Position numbers and translations under genes: made by a program. Under the pieces are notes generated by a model. That model made no database searches. It was not told where the DNA came from and saw nothing but the letters and a program-made list of their open reading frames with translations. This document shows positions 7,142 through 13,815 of a stretch of DNA of 22,622 nt, piece by piece (the first letter of the stretch is position 1; each line of letters starts with the position of its first letter). The DNA is from an uncultured Selenomonadales bacterium (GTDB taxonomy: Bacteria; Bacillota_C; Negativicutes; Selenomonadales; Selenomonadaceae): the NCBI GenBank assembly GCA_937916025.1, contig CALGGX010000237.1, positions 1 through 22,622 of the forward strand, written 5' to 3'.

Positions 7142-8464
7142 TTGGACGACCCTGCAATGCCGCTCGCGCTGTTGATTTTATGCGCACTGATGAGCGGCTG
7201 GTTTTCTTTGATGGAAACTTCGATTGCGGAAAGTCACCGCACCCGACTTGAAAAACAATCCGAAGACGGCGATGCGGAATCGCAAACGATGTTGAAAATC
7301 CTCGACGCGCCGGAGAAATTGCTCGCCGCCGCGCAAGCCGGATTTGCGCTGTCGATCATGCTCGCCGGACTCGCGTCAATTTTATTCGCGCCGTCCGTTT
7401 CAGACCGATTGAGCGACATGCAATTCGGTCGGGCACTCGCAATCATTGCCGCATTTTGTATTACGGCAATCGTCGTGTTGTTGATCGGCGTGTTCATTCC
7501 AAGAGCCGCCGCGCGGCACAATCCCGAGCAAATTCTGCTCGAACATTACAAAGGCTTCACGCGCTCGGCAATGTTGATGACGCCGTTGACGTTCGTGTTG
7601 ACGAAACTCACGGGCGTAATGATGATGTTGAGCGGTTCGAGCGCGAATGTGCAGGAAGACGCCGTCACCGAAGACGAAGTCAAAGATCTGATCGAACAGG
7701 GCACATCCGACGGCACTTTCGAGCAGGAAGAAAAAAATATGGTCGGGCGCGTCTTCGAGCTCGGCGATGAAACGGCGTATTCGCTGATGACGCCGCGCAC
7801 GCAAATGGTCTGGCTCGATTTGAACGACTCGCTCGAGCACAATCTGAAGGTCGTCCGAGACAATTCGAGCACGATCCTGCCCGTCGGCGAAGGCAATCTT
7901 GACGAATGCCGGGGACTTCTCTACGCAAAAGATTTGCTCGACGCCGCGCTTGCTGAAGACGGCGCAGAAAAAATCGCCCGCCAAGCGATCAAACTTGACG
8001 AGCTTCTGCATAAGCCGATGTATGTTCCGAGCTCGATGGATACGTTCCGACTGCTCGAAAAATTCCGCAATACCGGAGTTCATGAGGCAATGGTACTCGA
8101 CGAATACGGCGGAGTTGTCGGTTTCATTACTCTCGACGATATTTTGGTTGAAGTGATCGGCAAGAGTGAAGTCGCTTCACCGGCGGACGCGCAAATGACG
8201 AAAATCGACGAGAATACATGGCTTGTCGACGGTTTGCTCGATACAGACGACTTCAAAAAGGACTTGAATATCGATGCATTGCCGAATGAGGAACGCAATC
8301 ATTTTCAGACGATGGGCGGGTTCATTACTTCGTATTTCGGATATATTCCAAAGGTCGGCGAGTCGTTCATATGGAATGAGCTGAAGTTTGAAGTGATTTT
8401 GATGGATCGGGCGCGCGTCGATCAAATCCGCGTCACGAAACTCGCGTCGCCCGCCGAATCCTGA
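7142..8464 (+). CDS. CNNM/CorC-HlyC-family membrane protein (DUF21, CBS pair, CorC domain)
   Basis: 440 residues from a TTG start that follows TAAGGAGTG by about 10 bases and lies downstream of the promoter. The N-terminal DUF21 membrane domain (about residues 5-180) has several hydrophobic helices: LALLILCALMSGWFSLMETS, FALSIMLAGLASILFA, AIIAAFCITAIVVLLIGVFI. A regulatory CBS-domain pair follows (about 200-315; SLMTPRTQMVWL, HEAMVLDEYGGVVGFITLDD), then a CorC/transporter-associated domain to the end (ENTWLVDGLLDTDDF). The family was named for hemolysin C and is now tied to magnesium or cobalt efflux and homeostasis. The exact ion cannot be read from the sequence. It is a single gene, meeting the DUF805 gene end to end on the opposite strand. 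Confidence 0.9.
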   Translation: MDDPAMPLALLILCALMSGWFSLMETSIAESHRTRLEKQSEDGDAESQTMLKILDAPEKLLAAAQAGFALSIMLAGLASILFAPSVSDRLSDMQFGRALAIIAAFCITAIVVLLIGVFIPRAAARHNPEQILLEHYKGFTRSAMLMTPLTFVLTKLTGVMMMLSGSSANVQEDAVTEDEVKDLIEQGTSDGTFEQEEKNMVGRVFELGDETAYSLMTPRTQMVWLDLNDSLEHNLKVVRDNSSTILPVGEGNLDECRGLLYAKDLLDAALAEDGAEKIARQAIKLDELLHKPMYVPSSMDTFRLLEKFRNTGVHEAMVLDEYGGVVGFITLDDILVEVIGKSEVASPADAQMTKIDENTWLVDGLLDTDDFKKDLNIDALPNEERNHFQTMGGFITSYFGYIPKVGESFIWNELKFEVILMDRARVDQIRVTKLASPAES

Positions 8465-8899
8465 TCATTCATTGACGAGAAGCGGATCGGCACCGTACTT
8501 ATTCCAACCGACATTGCCTTTTGCGAACAAAAGATACAGCTCGAAGACGAAATTGACGACCGGAATGATGCGAAGCAGGACGAAGCCGCCGCTCATGTTG
8601 AGATCATGACAACGCCGAACGCTGACCATTACATTGCCCAAGAACATAAAAAGCATCGTAATGAAATTGATTGCATTCAACAAAATGCCGTCGTGCAAAC
8701 CGGTGATTATCGACAGCACGCCGACGCTGACCACGTCAATGATTCCGAACGTCAAACTCACAAGCAGAGTGTATTGGAAATATTTCAGGCGATTGAGCCG
8801 CCCTTCAGTCGTGAAGATGTTTTGTTTCGCCCATTCGATCAAATTGCGAACAGTCCTTTCAAGCATTGATTTTGTCGGCAACGGAAATGCTGTCGACAT
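8465..8899 (-). CDS. DUF805 inner-membrane protein
   Basis: 144 residues. DUF805 hallmarks are visible: GRLNRLKYFQY near the N-terminus, RRCHDLNMSGGFVLLRIIPVV in the middle, and FAKGNVGWNKYGADPL at the end, with three or four hydrophobic helices between. These are small inner-membrane proteins (YhaH-like) of unknown role. The start is uncertain: the ATG at 8899 (15 bases after the proC stop) and an in-frame ATG at 8866 are both possible, and neither has a clear ribosome binding site, which suggests translation coupled to proC. It is last in the minus-strand operon, and its stop codon abuts that of the convergent CNNM gene. Confidence 0.85.
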   Translation of the reverse strand: MSTAFPLPTKSMLERTVRNLIEWAKQNIFTTEGRLNRLKYFQYTLLVSLTFGIIDVVSVGVLSIITGLHDGILLNAINFITMLFMFLGNVMVSVRRCHDLNMSGGFVLLRIIPVVNFVFELYLLFAKGNVGWNKYGADPLLVNE

Positions 8900-8914
8900 T
8901 TTTTATGCGCGCGT

Positions 8915-9715
8915 TTAATGCGCGAGTGCTTTTGATTTTTCGGCGGCGGCAATTACGGCTTCAATCAGCGCACTCCGAACGGCGTTTTTCTCGAGCACGC
9001 GAACGCCTTCGATTGTCGTTCCTGCCGGAGAAGTCACTCTGTCACGCAAGACGTCGGGATGATTGCCTTCGAGCACCATCTTCGCCGCGCCGAGCAGGGT
9101 TTGCGCCGCCAATTCGATCGATGCTCCGCGCGGAAGTCCGGCGGCAACTCCTCCGTCACTCAACGCATCGATCATCAGAAATGCAAACGCCGGACCCGAG
9201 CCGCTTAATCCGGTTACGGCGTCCATCAGTTTTTCGTCGACGACGATCGCGCGTCCGAGTTCGGAAAAGAATTGCCGCGTCGACTCAAGTTGTTCATCGG
9301 TCACGCGACTGCCGCGCGCGAGTGCCGTCATGCTCTCGCCAACACTGATTGCAACATTCGGCATGATGCGAATGATCGCGTTTGACGGCAGGAATTTTTC
9401 GAGAGACGCGAGCGGAAATCCGGCAATGACAGAAATGATCAGCGTCCGCGCGTCGACGCGAGTTTTGATTGACTCGAGTGCGGAAATTGCGTCTTTCGGT
9501 TTGACGGCAATGATCAGCGTATCGATCTTGTCGAGAAAATTTGCCGCGTCGGCAGTTGCATTGATGCGATAACGCGCGTTGAGTTCCGCAACGCGATTCG
9601 GATTGAGTTCCGCGACAAAAATATTTTCGGCGGTGACGAGTTTACCGACAATGCCTTTGATGACGGCTTCGGCAAGCGCGCCGCCTCCGATAAATCCAAT
9701 CTTCAATTCATTCAC
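8915..9715 (-). CDS. proC: Pyrroline-5-carboxylate reductase
   Basis: 266 residues, the normal length. It catalyses the last step of proline synthesis: reduction of 1-pyrroline-5-carboxylate to L-proline with NAD(P)H. The N-terminal Rossmann fold is KIGFIGGGALAEAVIKG. The conserved C-terminal dimerisation and active region includes TGLSGSGPAFAFLMIDAL, DGGVAAGLPR and SPAGTTIEGVRVLE. The start is GTG, overlapping the TGA of the DUF896 gene by four bases (GTGA), with AAGGAG just upstream: clear translational coupling. Its operon begins with a GltD-like flavoprotein, linking it by position to glutamate metabolism. That link is inference. Confidence 0.96.
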   Translation of the reverse strand: MNELKIGFIGGGALAEAVIKGIVGKLVTAENIFVAELNPNRVAELNARYRINATADAANFLDKIDTLIIAVKPKDAISALESIKTRVDARTLIISVIAGFPLASLEKFLPSNAIIRIMPNVAISVGESMTALARGSRVTDEQLESTRQFFSELGRAIVVDEKLMDAVTGLSGSGPAFAFLMIDALSDGGVAAGLPRGASIELAAQTLLGAAKMVLEGNHPDVLRDRVTSPAGTTIEGVRVLEKNAVRSALIEAVIAAAEKSKALAH

Positions 9716-9900
9716 TTCTCCTTCGACTTCTCGTCGACAAATTCTATGCTGTCGAGCAACGGAATCAAATTCTCTTTGATATTGTCGAGATAAGCGCGAT
9801 ACAATTTTTTTTGTTCCGCCGCTTCTTCTTCATTCAAACCGACCGAACGCTTCTTGCGCGCCAATTCATTGATCCGATTGAGCATTTCCTGCGTCAGCAT
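9712..9900 (-). CDS. DUF896 family small protein (YnzC/UPF0291-like)
   Basis: 62 residues, highly charged and mostly helical: NRINELARKKRSVGLNEEE, AEQKKLYRAYLDNIKENL, then IEFVDEKSKEK. This is the pattern of the DUF896/UPF0291 family found in Firmicutes; its best-known members are small helical-hairpin proteins of poorly known role. AGGAGG lies 7 bases before the ATG. The gene overlaps the end of the upstream GltD-like gene by 35 bases and the start of proC by four, so the three are probably made together. Confidence 0.88.
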   Translation of the reverse strand: MLTQEMLNRINELARKKRSVGLNEEEAAEQKKLYRAYLDNIKENLIPLLDSIEFVDEKSKEK

Positions 9901-11146
9901 TCGACGCCTCCTCTCCCGCTCGCGCCGCGCGGAGTTCCGTCAAATATTCGTCCATTGCCTTCGCGACCTGCTTCGAGTATTTCACTGCCAACACGACATT
10001 TTTCGAGCCGGCAACGACATCTCCCGAAGCAAAGACGCCCTTGATGCTCGTCCGCCCGTCTTCGTCGATGACAATCAAGCCGCGATCGTTGACTTTCAAA
10101 TCCGGCGACGTGTTGAGAATTTTGTCTTTCGGTCCCTGGCTGATTGCAATGATCGTGCTGTCGGCATAAACCTGCACCGGATCCTCGTCGCGGATCAATT
10201 TGCCGTTCTCGTCGAAAACCTTCGGCGTGAAGACCGGACCTTCTTCTCGAAATTCCGTGATCGCCATGCATTGTTGAATGTCAATGCCGTCAACCGCCGC
10301 GTAATCCAATTCGCGTTGACTCGCCGCAATTCTCTGCCGCCGAGCGTAGATCGTCACGTGACGACTGCCCATGCGAACCACCGTCCGAGCCACATCGATT
10401 GCAGAATTTCCCGCGCCGATGATCGCAACCGTATCGCCGAGATCATACGCTTCCGGATTGCGGAGATAATCGATCGCGAAATGCACGTTGCCGAGCGATT
10501 CGCCTTTCAAACGCGTGCGATACGGACGCCAAACGCCGGTTCCGATAAACACCGCCTCGTAGCCGTCCGAAAAAAGATCGTCGAGATGCAACGCGCCGCC
10601 GATTGCCGTGTTGGGACGAATGTGAATGCCCAGTTGCCGCAATTTGACTTGATATCGATCGAGAATCATCTTCGGCAGACGAAACGCCGGAATGCCGTAG
10701 CGCATCATGCCGCCGACTTTATCCATGCGCTCGAAGATCGTAATGTTGTAGCCGCGTTCGGCGAGTTTAAGCGCAATCGTGATGCCTGCAGGTCCCGAGC
10801 CGATGATTGCCACGCGTTGACCTTTATCCGGCTCGCGCTCGATCGTCACCTTGTCGAGATAAGCATCGGAAATGTAATTCTCGATGCTCGGAATATTGAT
10901 CGCCGCGCCGCGTCGTCCCTGAATGCAATTGCCTTCGCATTGATTTTCATGATCGCACACGAGCGAGCACACGACGCTGAGCGGATTGTTGTCAAAAAGC
11001 ATGCGCCCGGCTTCCGCACTTTCGCCCGCCAGAAACAGTCGGATCATCTCGGGAATATTTGTCTCGACCGGACAACCTTTGAGTCGACAGAGCGGCTTCT
11101 TGCATTGCAAACAACGCCGCGCTTCGTTGATAACATGAACTGCCAT
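9866..11146 (-). CDS. GltD-like NAD(P)H-dependent Fe-S flavoprotein (glutamate synthase small-subunit family)
   Basis: 426 residues. The N-terminal dihydropyrimidine-dehydrogenase-type Fe-S domain has CLQCKKPLC...C (Cys12, 15, 20, 25) and a second set CSLVC...CEGNC (Cys60, 64, 70, 74). The FAD site is VAIIGSGPAG (112-121) with FER at its strand end; GIPAFRLPK is the GltD signature. The NAD(P)H site is AIIGAGNSAIDVARTVVRMG (241-260), and the second FAD motif is GVFASGDV near the end. Such subunits move electrons between NAD(P)H and a partner. No glutamate synthase large subunit or NfnA-type partner is adjacent, so naming it gltD is not justified. It starts at ATG with GGGGAGGG upstream and leads the operon with DUF896, proC and DUF805. 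The tail EEASNADAGNAQSDQ beyond the domain is disordered. Confidence 0.88.
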   Translation of the reverse strand: MAVHVINEARRCLQCKKPLCRLKGCPVETNIPEMIRLFLAGESAEAGRMLFDNNPLSVVCSLVCDHENQCEGNCIQGRRGAAINIPSIENYISDAYLDKVTIEREPDKGQRVAIIGSGPAGITIALKLAERGYNITIFERMDKVGGMMRYGIPAFRLPKMILDRYQVKLRQLGIHIRPNTAIGGALHLDDLFSDGYEAVFIGTGVWRPYRTRLKGESLGNVHFAIDYLRNPEAYDLGDTVAIIGAGNSAIDVARTVVRMGSRHVTIYARRQRIAASQRELDYAAVDGIDIQQCMAITEFREEGPVFTPKVFDENGKLIRDEDPVQVYADSTIIAISQGPKDKILNTSPDLKVNDRGLIVIDEDGRTSIKGVFASGDVVAGSKNVVLAVKYSKQVAKAMDEYLTELRAARAGEEASNADAGNAQSDQ

Positions 11147-11182
11147 GATTTTCCCTCCCCAAAATACATTGCTTGCGATAAG

Positions 11183-11212
11183 TTTACATCAAAAACAGTT
11201 GAATGTCATCAA
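11183..11212 (-). promoter_or_regulatory. Weak candidate promoter of the GltD-like operon
   Basis: Read on the minus strand: TTGATG (11212-11207), an 18-base spacer, TGTAAA (11188-11183). Each hexamer matches consensus in about four of six positions, and nothing better is visible in this 110-base gap. Confidence 0.3.
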
Positions 11213-11227
11213 GTTTTGCGATATTAT
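11199..11227 (+). promoter_or_regulatory. Promoter of the first FlgT-N-like gene
   Basis: TTGAAT (11199-11204), a 17-base spacer and TATTAT (11222-11227). Its expected start is about 24 bases before the ATG at 11257, with GGGAGGG in the short leader. Confidence 0.6.
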
Positions 11228-11256
11228 GAGACAAAATTTCGCGGGAGGGATCGGCG

Positions 11257-12159
11257 ATGAAGAAATTTTTTACGGCACTGCTCGCGTCGATGTTGCTCGT
11301 TTCAAGTGCCGAGGCGGGCGAGATCGAAACGATCGGACATGGAATCGATTCGGACTCCGCCGTCCGCAATGCGCTCCGCGCGGCGATCGAGCAGGAGCTC
11401 GGAGCGATTGTCGACAGCCGAACGCTGACGCAAAATCACCAACTGATCGAATTGGAAATCAAAACGGCGAGCTCGGGCTTCGTCGAGAGTTACGAAGTCC
11501 TTTCCCAACAGATCGTCAACGGCATTTACGAAGCGGTCGTGCGCGCGAACGTTCGCAGCGAGAAACTCCGCGCGGCAGTCATGTCGAAACTTCAGAAGAA
11601 ACATCTCGTCGAAACGACGATGGACGATCCGCGCATCAAAGTCCTCGCCGTCGATCCGAACGGCAACGAACTGCTCGACGTTGAAGACGAATTCATCTCT
11701 GCGCTTCAATCGCAAGGCTTCAGCCGAATGATCATCAACACGGACGACGCCGATTACATTGCAAACATTCTCGTCGACGGCTCGAAAGTTTCCGCGCGAT
11801 TGCTCGGCGCAAACTCCGGCGAAGTGATTTACTCGCAAACGTTTGAAATCAATCGTCGGCTTTTCACCGACACCCGGCAATGGGCATTGAAAAATGTCGC
11901 GCGCCTGCTCGCAACCGCCGCGCTCGAACACGCCGCGCAAATCGAGCAACACGTCAAAATTCTGATCGAAGCCGCGCGGATCGATCGCAATGCGCTCGCC
12001 GCCCGACTGAAAACGTTTGACGGCGTCAACAATGTTTTCGTCAGAAATTTGAATGAGCTCGACGTGAATTTTGACGGCACGGCATCGGATTTGGCAACCT
12101 TGCTCGAGCGCGACGGTTTTGTGATTCGCGAATTGAGTTCCGAGTTGATAAAAATCTAA
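11257..12159 (+). CDS. Secreted FlgT-N-like protein (first paralogue)
   Basis: 300 residues with a classical signal peptide, MKKFFTALLASMLLVSSAEA. The segment after it (IETIGHGIDSDSAVRNALRA, then AIEQELGAIVDSRTL) matches the FlgT N-terminal/LPP20-like pattern: a short strand, then an alanine-rich helix ending AIEQ..G..VD. The same pattern is in the protein at 19281, so the two are paralogues. The middle (residues about 125-200) recalls proteins that bind or scaffold in the envelope. The C-terminal part (VKILIEAARIDRNALAARLK) resembles a repeated small alpha/beta domain. FlgT is known from Vibrio flagellar basal bodies (H ring), but no flagellar gene is in this window, so the role here is unknown. 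RBS: GGGAGGG about 9 bases before ATG. Confidence 0.7.
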   Translation: MKKFFTALLASMLLVSSAEAGEIETIGHGIDSDSAVRNALRAAIEQELGAIVDSRTLTQNHQLIELEIKTASSGFVESYEVLSQQIVNGIYEAVVRANVRSEKLRAAVMSKLQKKHLVETTMDDPRIKVLAVDPNGNELLDVEDEFISALQSQGFSRMIINTDDADYIANILVDGSKVSARLLGANSGEVIYSQTFEINRRLFTDTRQWALKNVARLLATAALEHAAQIEQHVKILIEAARIDRNALAARLKTFDGVNNVFVRNLNELDVNFDGTASDLATLLERDGFVIRELSSELIKI

Positions 12160-12219
12160 TCACAGGCAGGAAATTGATTGCGATTGTTGAAATAGGCAAG
12201 TAACATCATCGGAGGAAAT

Positions 12220-12279
12220 TTGTTCGTCAAGATGACGCCGAGGAATTGTAGAATGAAATGTTTTGGTGGTAAGAGATGA
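12220..12279 (+). other. Possible 19-codon leader ORF coupled to the zinc-ribbon gene
   Basis: TTG at 12220 follows GGAGG (12211-12215) by only four bases. It opens a short frame, MFVKMTPRNCRMKCFGGKR, whose TGA overlaps the next gene's ATG as ATGA. A strong ribosome binding site that serves no other start suggests it is translated, but the spacing is poor and the peptide cannot be verified by eye. Confidence 0.3.
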
Positions 12280-12908
12280 CGGTGACAAAACTTCGGCTGA
12301 GTGCCGGAAAAAGATTCATCTGTCCGAAGTGCGGCAATGAAATGCGCTTCGTATCGGGCGGCGCGGTTCGCGTGGTGAACGGCAAGGTGGACATGGATGC
12401 GACGTTGCCGAAACAGGTTTGTGATCATTGCAAGGTCTTCTATCGCGAGCTTCTGAACTCGGGTTATTTCGACGAGTATCCATTGGAAGAGGAAGTTGCG
12501 AAGCCGATTCCGGCAAAACCGATTGCAAAACCGAACGCGGGAACAACTTCCGCAAAGCCGATCGCAAGACCGAATGTGAAACCGAATCCGGCAAAACCGA
12601 TCGCAAGACCGAACGTGAGACCGATTGTAAAACCGATTCCGGCGAAAAAAACGACACCTCCGCCGCCGAAGAAGCGGGTGATTGCAACCGGAGACATTCC
12701 GCCGACGCAACTCAAACGCGAAGCCGACGGCAAATGCCCCTGCCCGCGTTGCGGAGATCGCATGGATTTTGTCGAGGGCGGACCGGTTCAGATCATCAAC
12801 GGCAGACCCGATTTCAGCAATACCATGGATCATTTCGTTTGTCCGTATTGCAAATCGGTCTTCAGAAAAATCGTCGGCACGGACTATTACCAATGGTCTG
12901 CAAAATAA
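12276..12908 (+). CDS. Tandem double zinc-ribbon protein with Lys-Pro-rich linker
   Basis: 210 residues, family not recognised by name. Two copies of one zinc-ribbon unit are present: ICPKCGNEMRFVSGGAV ... CDHC (Cys16, 19, 49, 52) and PCPRCGDRMDFVEGGPV ... CPYC (Cys156, 159, 189, 192). In both, the two CxxC knuckles are separated by exactly the same distance, and the VxGGxVxxxNG core is shared, so this is an internal duplication. Between them lies a basic, proline-rich linker (about residues 75-133) of KPIAKP/ARPNVKP units. No signal or membrane segment is seen. A nucleic-acid or protein-binding adaptor is possible but unproven. The ATG at 12276 has GGTGG nearby and may be coupled to a short leader ORF. 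The FtsB-like gene begins 19 bases later. Confidence 0.75.
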   Translation: MTVTKLRLSAGKRFICPKCGNEMRFVSGGAVRVVNGKVDMDATLPKQVCDHCKVFYRELLNSGYFDEYPLEEEVAKPIPAKPIAKPNAGTTSAKPIARPNVKPNPAKPIARPNVRPIVKPIPAKKTTPPPPKKRVIATGDIPPTQLKREADGKCPCPRCGDRMDFVEGGPVQIINGRPDFSNTMDHFVCPYCKSVFRKIVGTDYYQWSAK

Positions 12909-12927
12909 ATTCAACGGAGGAATGTTG

Positions 12928-13203
12928 ATGCGAAAACGCAAAGGGTTCAATTGGTTTGCACTGCTCATGTTTCTTGTGGTCGGATATTTCATGACAGTCT
13001 TGACTTCGCAACAGGTACACTTTGCGCACGTGCACGAAAGTCAATATCTCGCAAACAAACGACTCGACGCGGCGCGGCAGGAGAATGACAAACTCAAAAA
13101 GCAGTACGAAGAATTGCAAGACGTGTCTAACATCGAAAGACTTGCTCGCGAAGACCTCGGACTTGCAAAGCAGGGAGAACTTCCCTATCAACCGGCACGG
13201 TAA
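12928..13203 (+). CDS. FtsB/DivIC-family septum formation initiator
   Basis: 91 residues: a basic start (RKRKGFN), one membrane helix (WFALLMFLVVGYFMTVL), then a coiled coil (LANKRLDAARQENDKLKKQ) and the family end IERLAREDLGLAKQGEL, which matches the IE.xAREkLgmv.pgE pattern of FtsB/DivIC. These bitopic proteins join the divisome with FtsL. GGAGG (12916-12920) sits seven bases from the ATG at 12928, which is preferred to the ATG two codons earlier. The S1, TilS, Hpt and FtsH genes follow in the usual Firmicutes order. Confidence 0.9.
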   Translation: MRKRKGFNWFALLMFLVVGYFMTVLTSQQVHFAHVHESQYLANKRLDAARQENDKLKKQYEELQDVSNIERLAREDLGLAKQGELPYQPAR

Positions 13204-13229
13204 TTTTTGACAAGGAGGATTTGAAGGTT

Positions 13230-13670
13230 TTGGCCATTGAGTTAGGCAGTACAGTAGAGGGCAAAGTCACACGCATAACGGATTTCGGAGCATTCGTCGA
13301 GCTCGAAGACAACAAGAGCGGTCTTATCCACATTTCTGAAGTCGCCGGCGTTTATGTCAGAAATGTGCGCGACTTTTTGTCGGAAGGCGAGACGGTTCGC
13401 GCAAAAGTGATCAGCATTGACGAACGCGGCAAAATCGCGTTGTCGATCAAAAAATTGCAGAATGACAATGCGGATACCGCCAGGACGTCCCGCCCGCCCG
13501 TTCAACGCGGCAATCAGCGACGCGATGCCGGACGTCAAAATCGACAGTTGTCCGCGTCATTCGAGGAGAGACTGTCGAAATTCATGAAGGAAAGCGACGA
13601 GAAGTTGGCCGATTGGAAGCGCAAGACCGATTCCAAACGCGGCGGACGAGGCTCGAGACGATCCGATTAG
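13230..13670 (+). CDS. S1-domain RNA-binding protein (YabR-like)
   Basis: 146 residues from TTG 13230. An S1/OB-fold RNA-binding domain fills residues 1-75: VEGKVTRITDFGAFVELED, GLIHISEVA, VRAKVISIDERGKIALSIK. The remaining half is a basic Arg/Gly/Lys-rich tail, likely disordered, which may also bind RNA. Such short S1 proteins follow divIC in Firmicutes and are linked to translation or stress (the YabR/GSP13 group). The TTG at 13221 is only two bases from AAGGAGG, so the TTG at 13230, giving the usual start MAIELGS, is favoured. The stop is followed within five bases by a terminator-like hairpin. Confidence 0.88.
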   Translation: MAIELGSTVEGKVTRITDFGAFVELEDNKSGLIHISEVAGVYVRNVRDFLSEGETVRAKVISIDERGKIALSIKKLQNDNADTARTSRPPVQRGNQRRDAGRQNRQLSASFEERLSKFMKESDEKLADWKRKTDSKRGGRGSRRSD

Positions 13671-13674
13671 CCCG

Positions 13675-13709
13675 CCCCTTGCACTTTCTTTGCAGGGGGT
13701 GCATTTTTT
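13675..13709 (+). terminator. Terminator after the S1-domain gene
   Basis: CCCCTTGCA (13675-13683) pairs with TGCAGGGGG (13691-13699), including one G-T pair, around a 7-base loop. TGCA and then six T follow. It lies directly upstream of the first heptamer array. Confidence 0.7.
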
Positions 13710-13814
13710 AATTCGTAATTAGTAATTCGTAATTCGTAATTAGGAATTAGGAATGCGGAATTGAGAATTGAAAATTGGGAATTGGGAATTGGGAATTAGG
13801 AATTGGGAATTGGG
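13710..13814 (+). repeat. Heptanucleotide tandem repeat array (AATTNNN), 15 units
   Basis: Fifteen exact 7-base steps beginning AATT (one AATG): four AATTCGT/AATTAGT-type units, then AATTAGG, and mostly AATTGGG towards the end. The array runs up to the base before the tilS start codon. It forms no gene of its own; its translation in any frame is a short repetitive peptide (for example GNWELG). Confidence 0.9.
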
Positions 13815-13815
13815 A

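Noticed and set aside
9854..11260. 468-codon open frame on the plus strand
   Set aside because: It lies opposite the GltD-like and DUF896 genes, which have clear motifs. Its composition is Arg/His-rich and it matches no family I know.
12156..12992. 278-codon open frame on the minus strand
   Set aside because: It overlaps the double zinc-ribbon gene completely, is Arg/Cys/Phe-rich (RNRFYNRS, RFCNRFC) as the mirror of the KPIAKP repeats, and has no ribosome binding site.
13710..13814. CRISPR array
   Set aside because: The period is seven bases with no spacers and no cas genes nearby; it is a simple tandem repeat.
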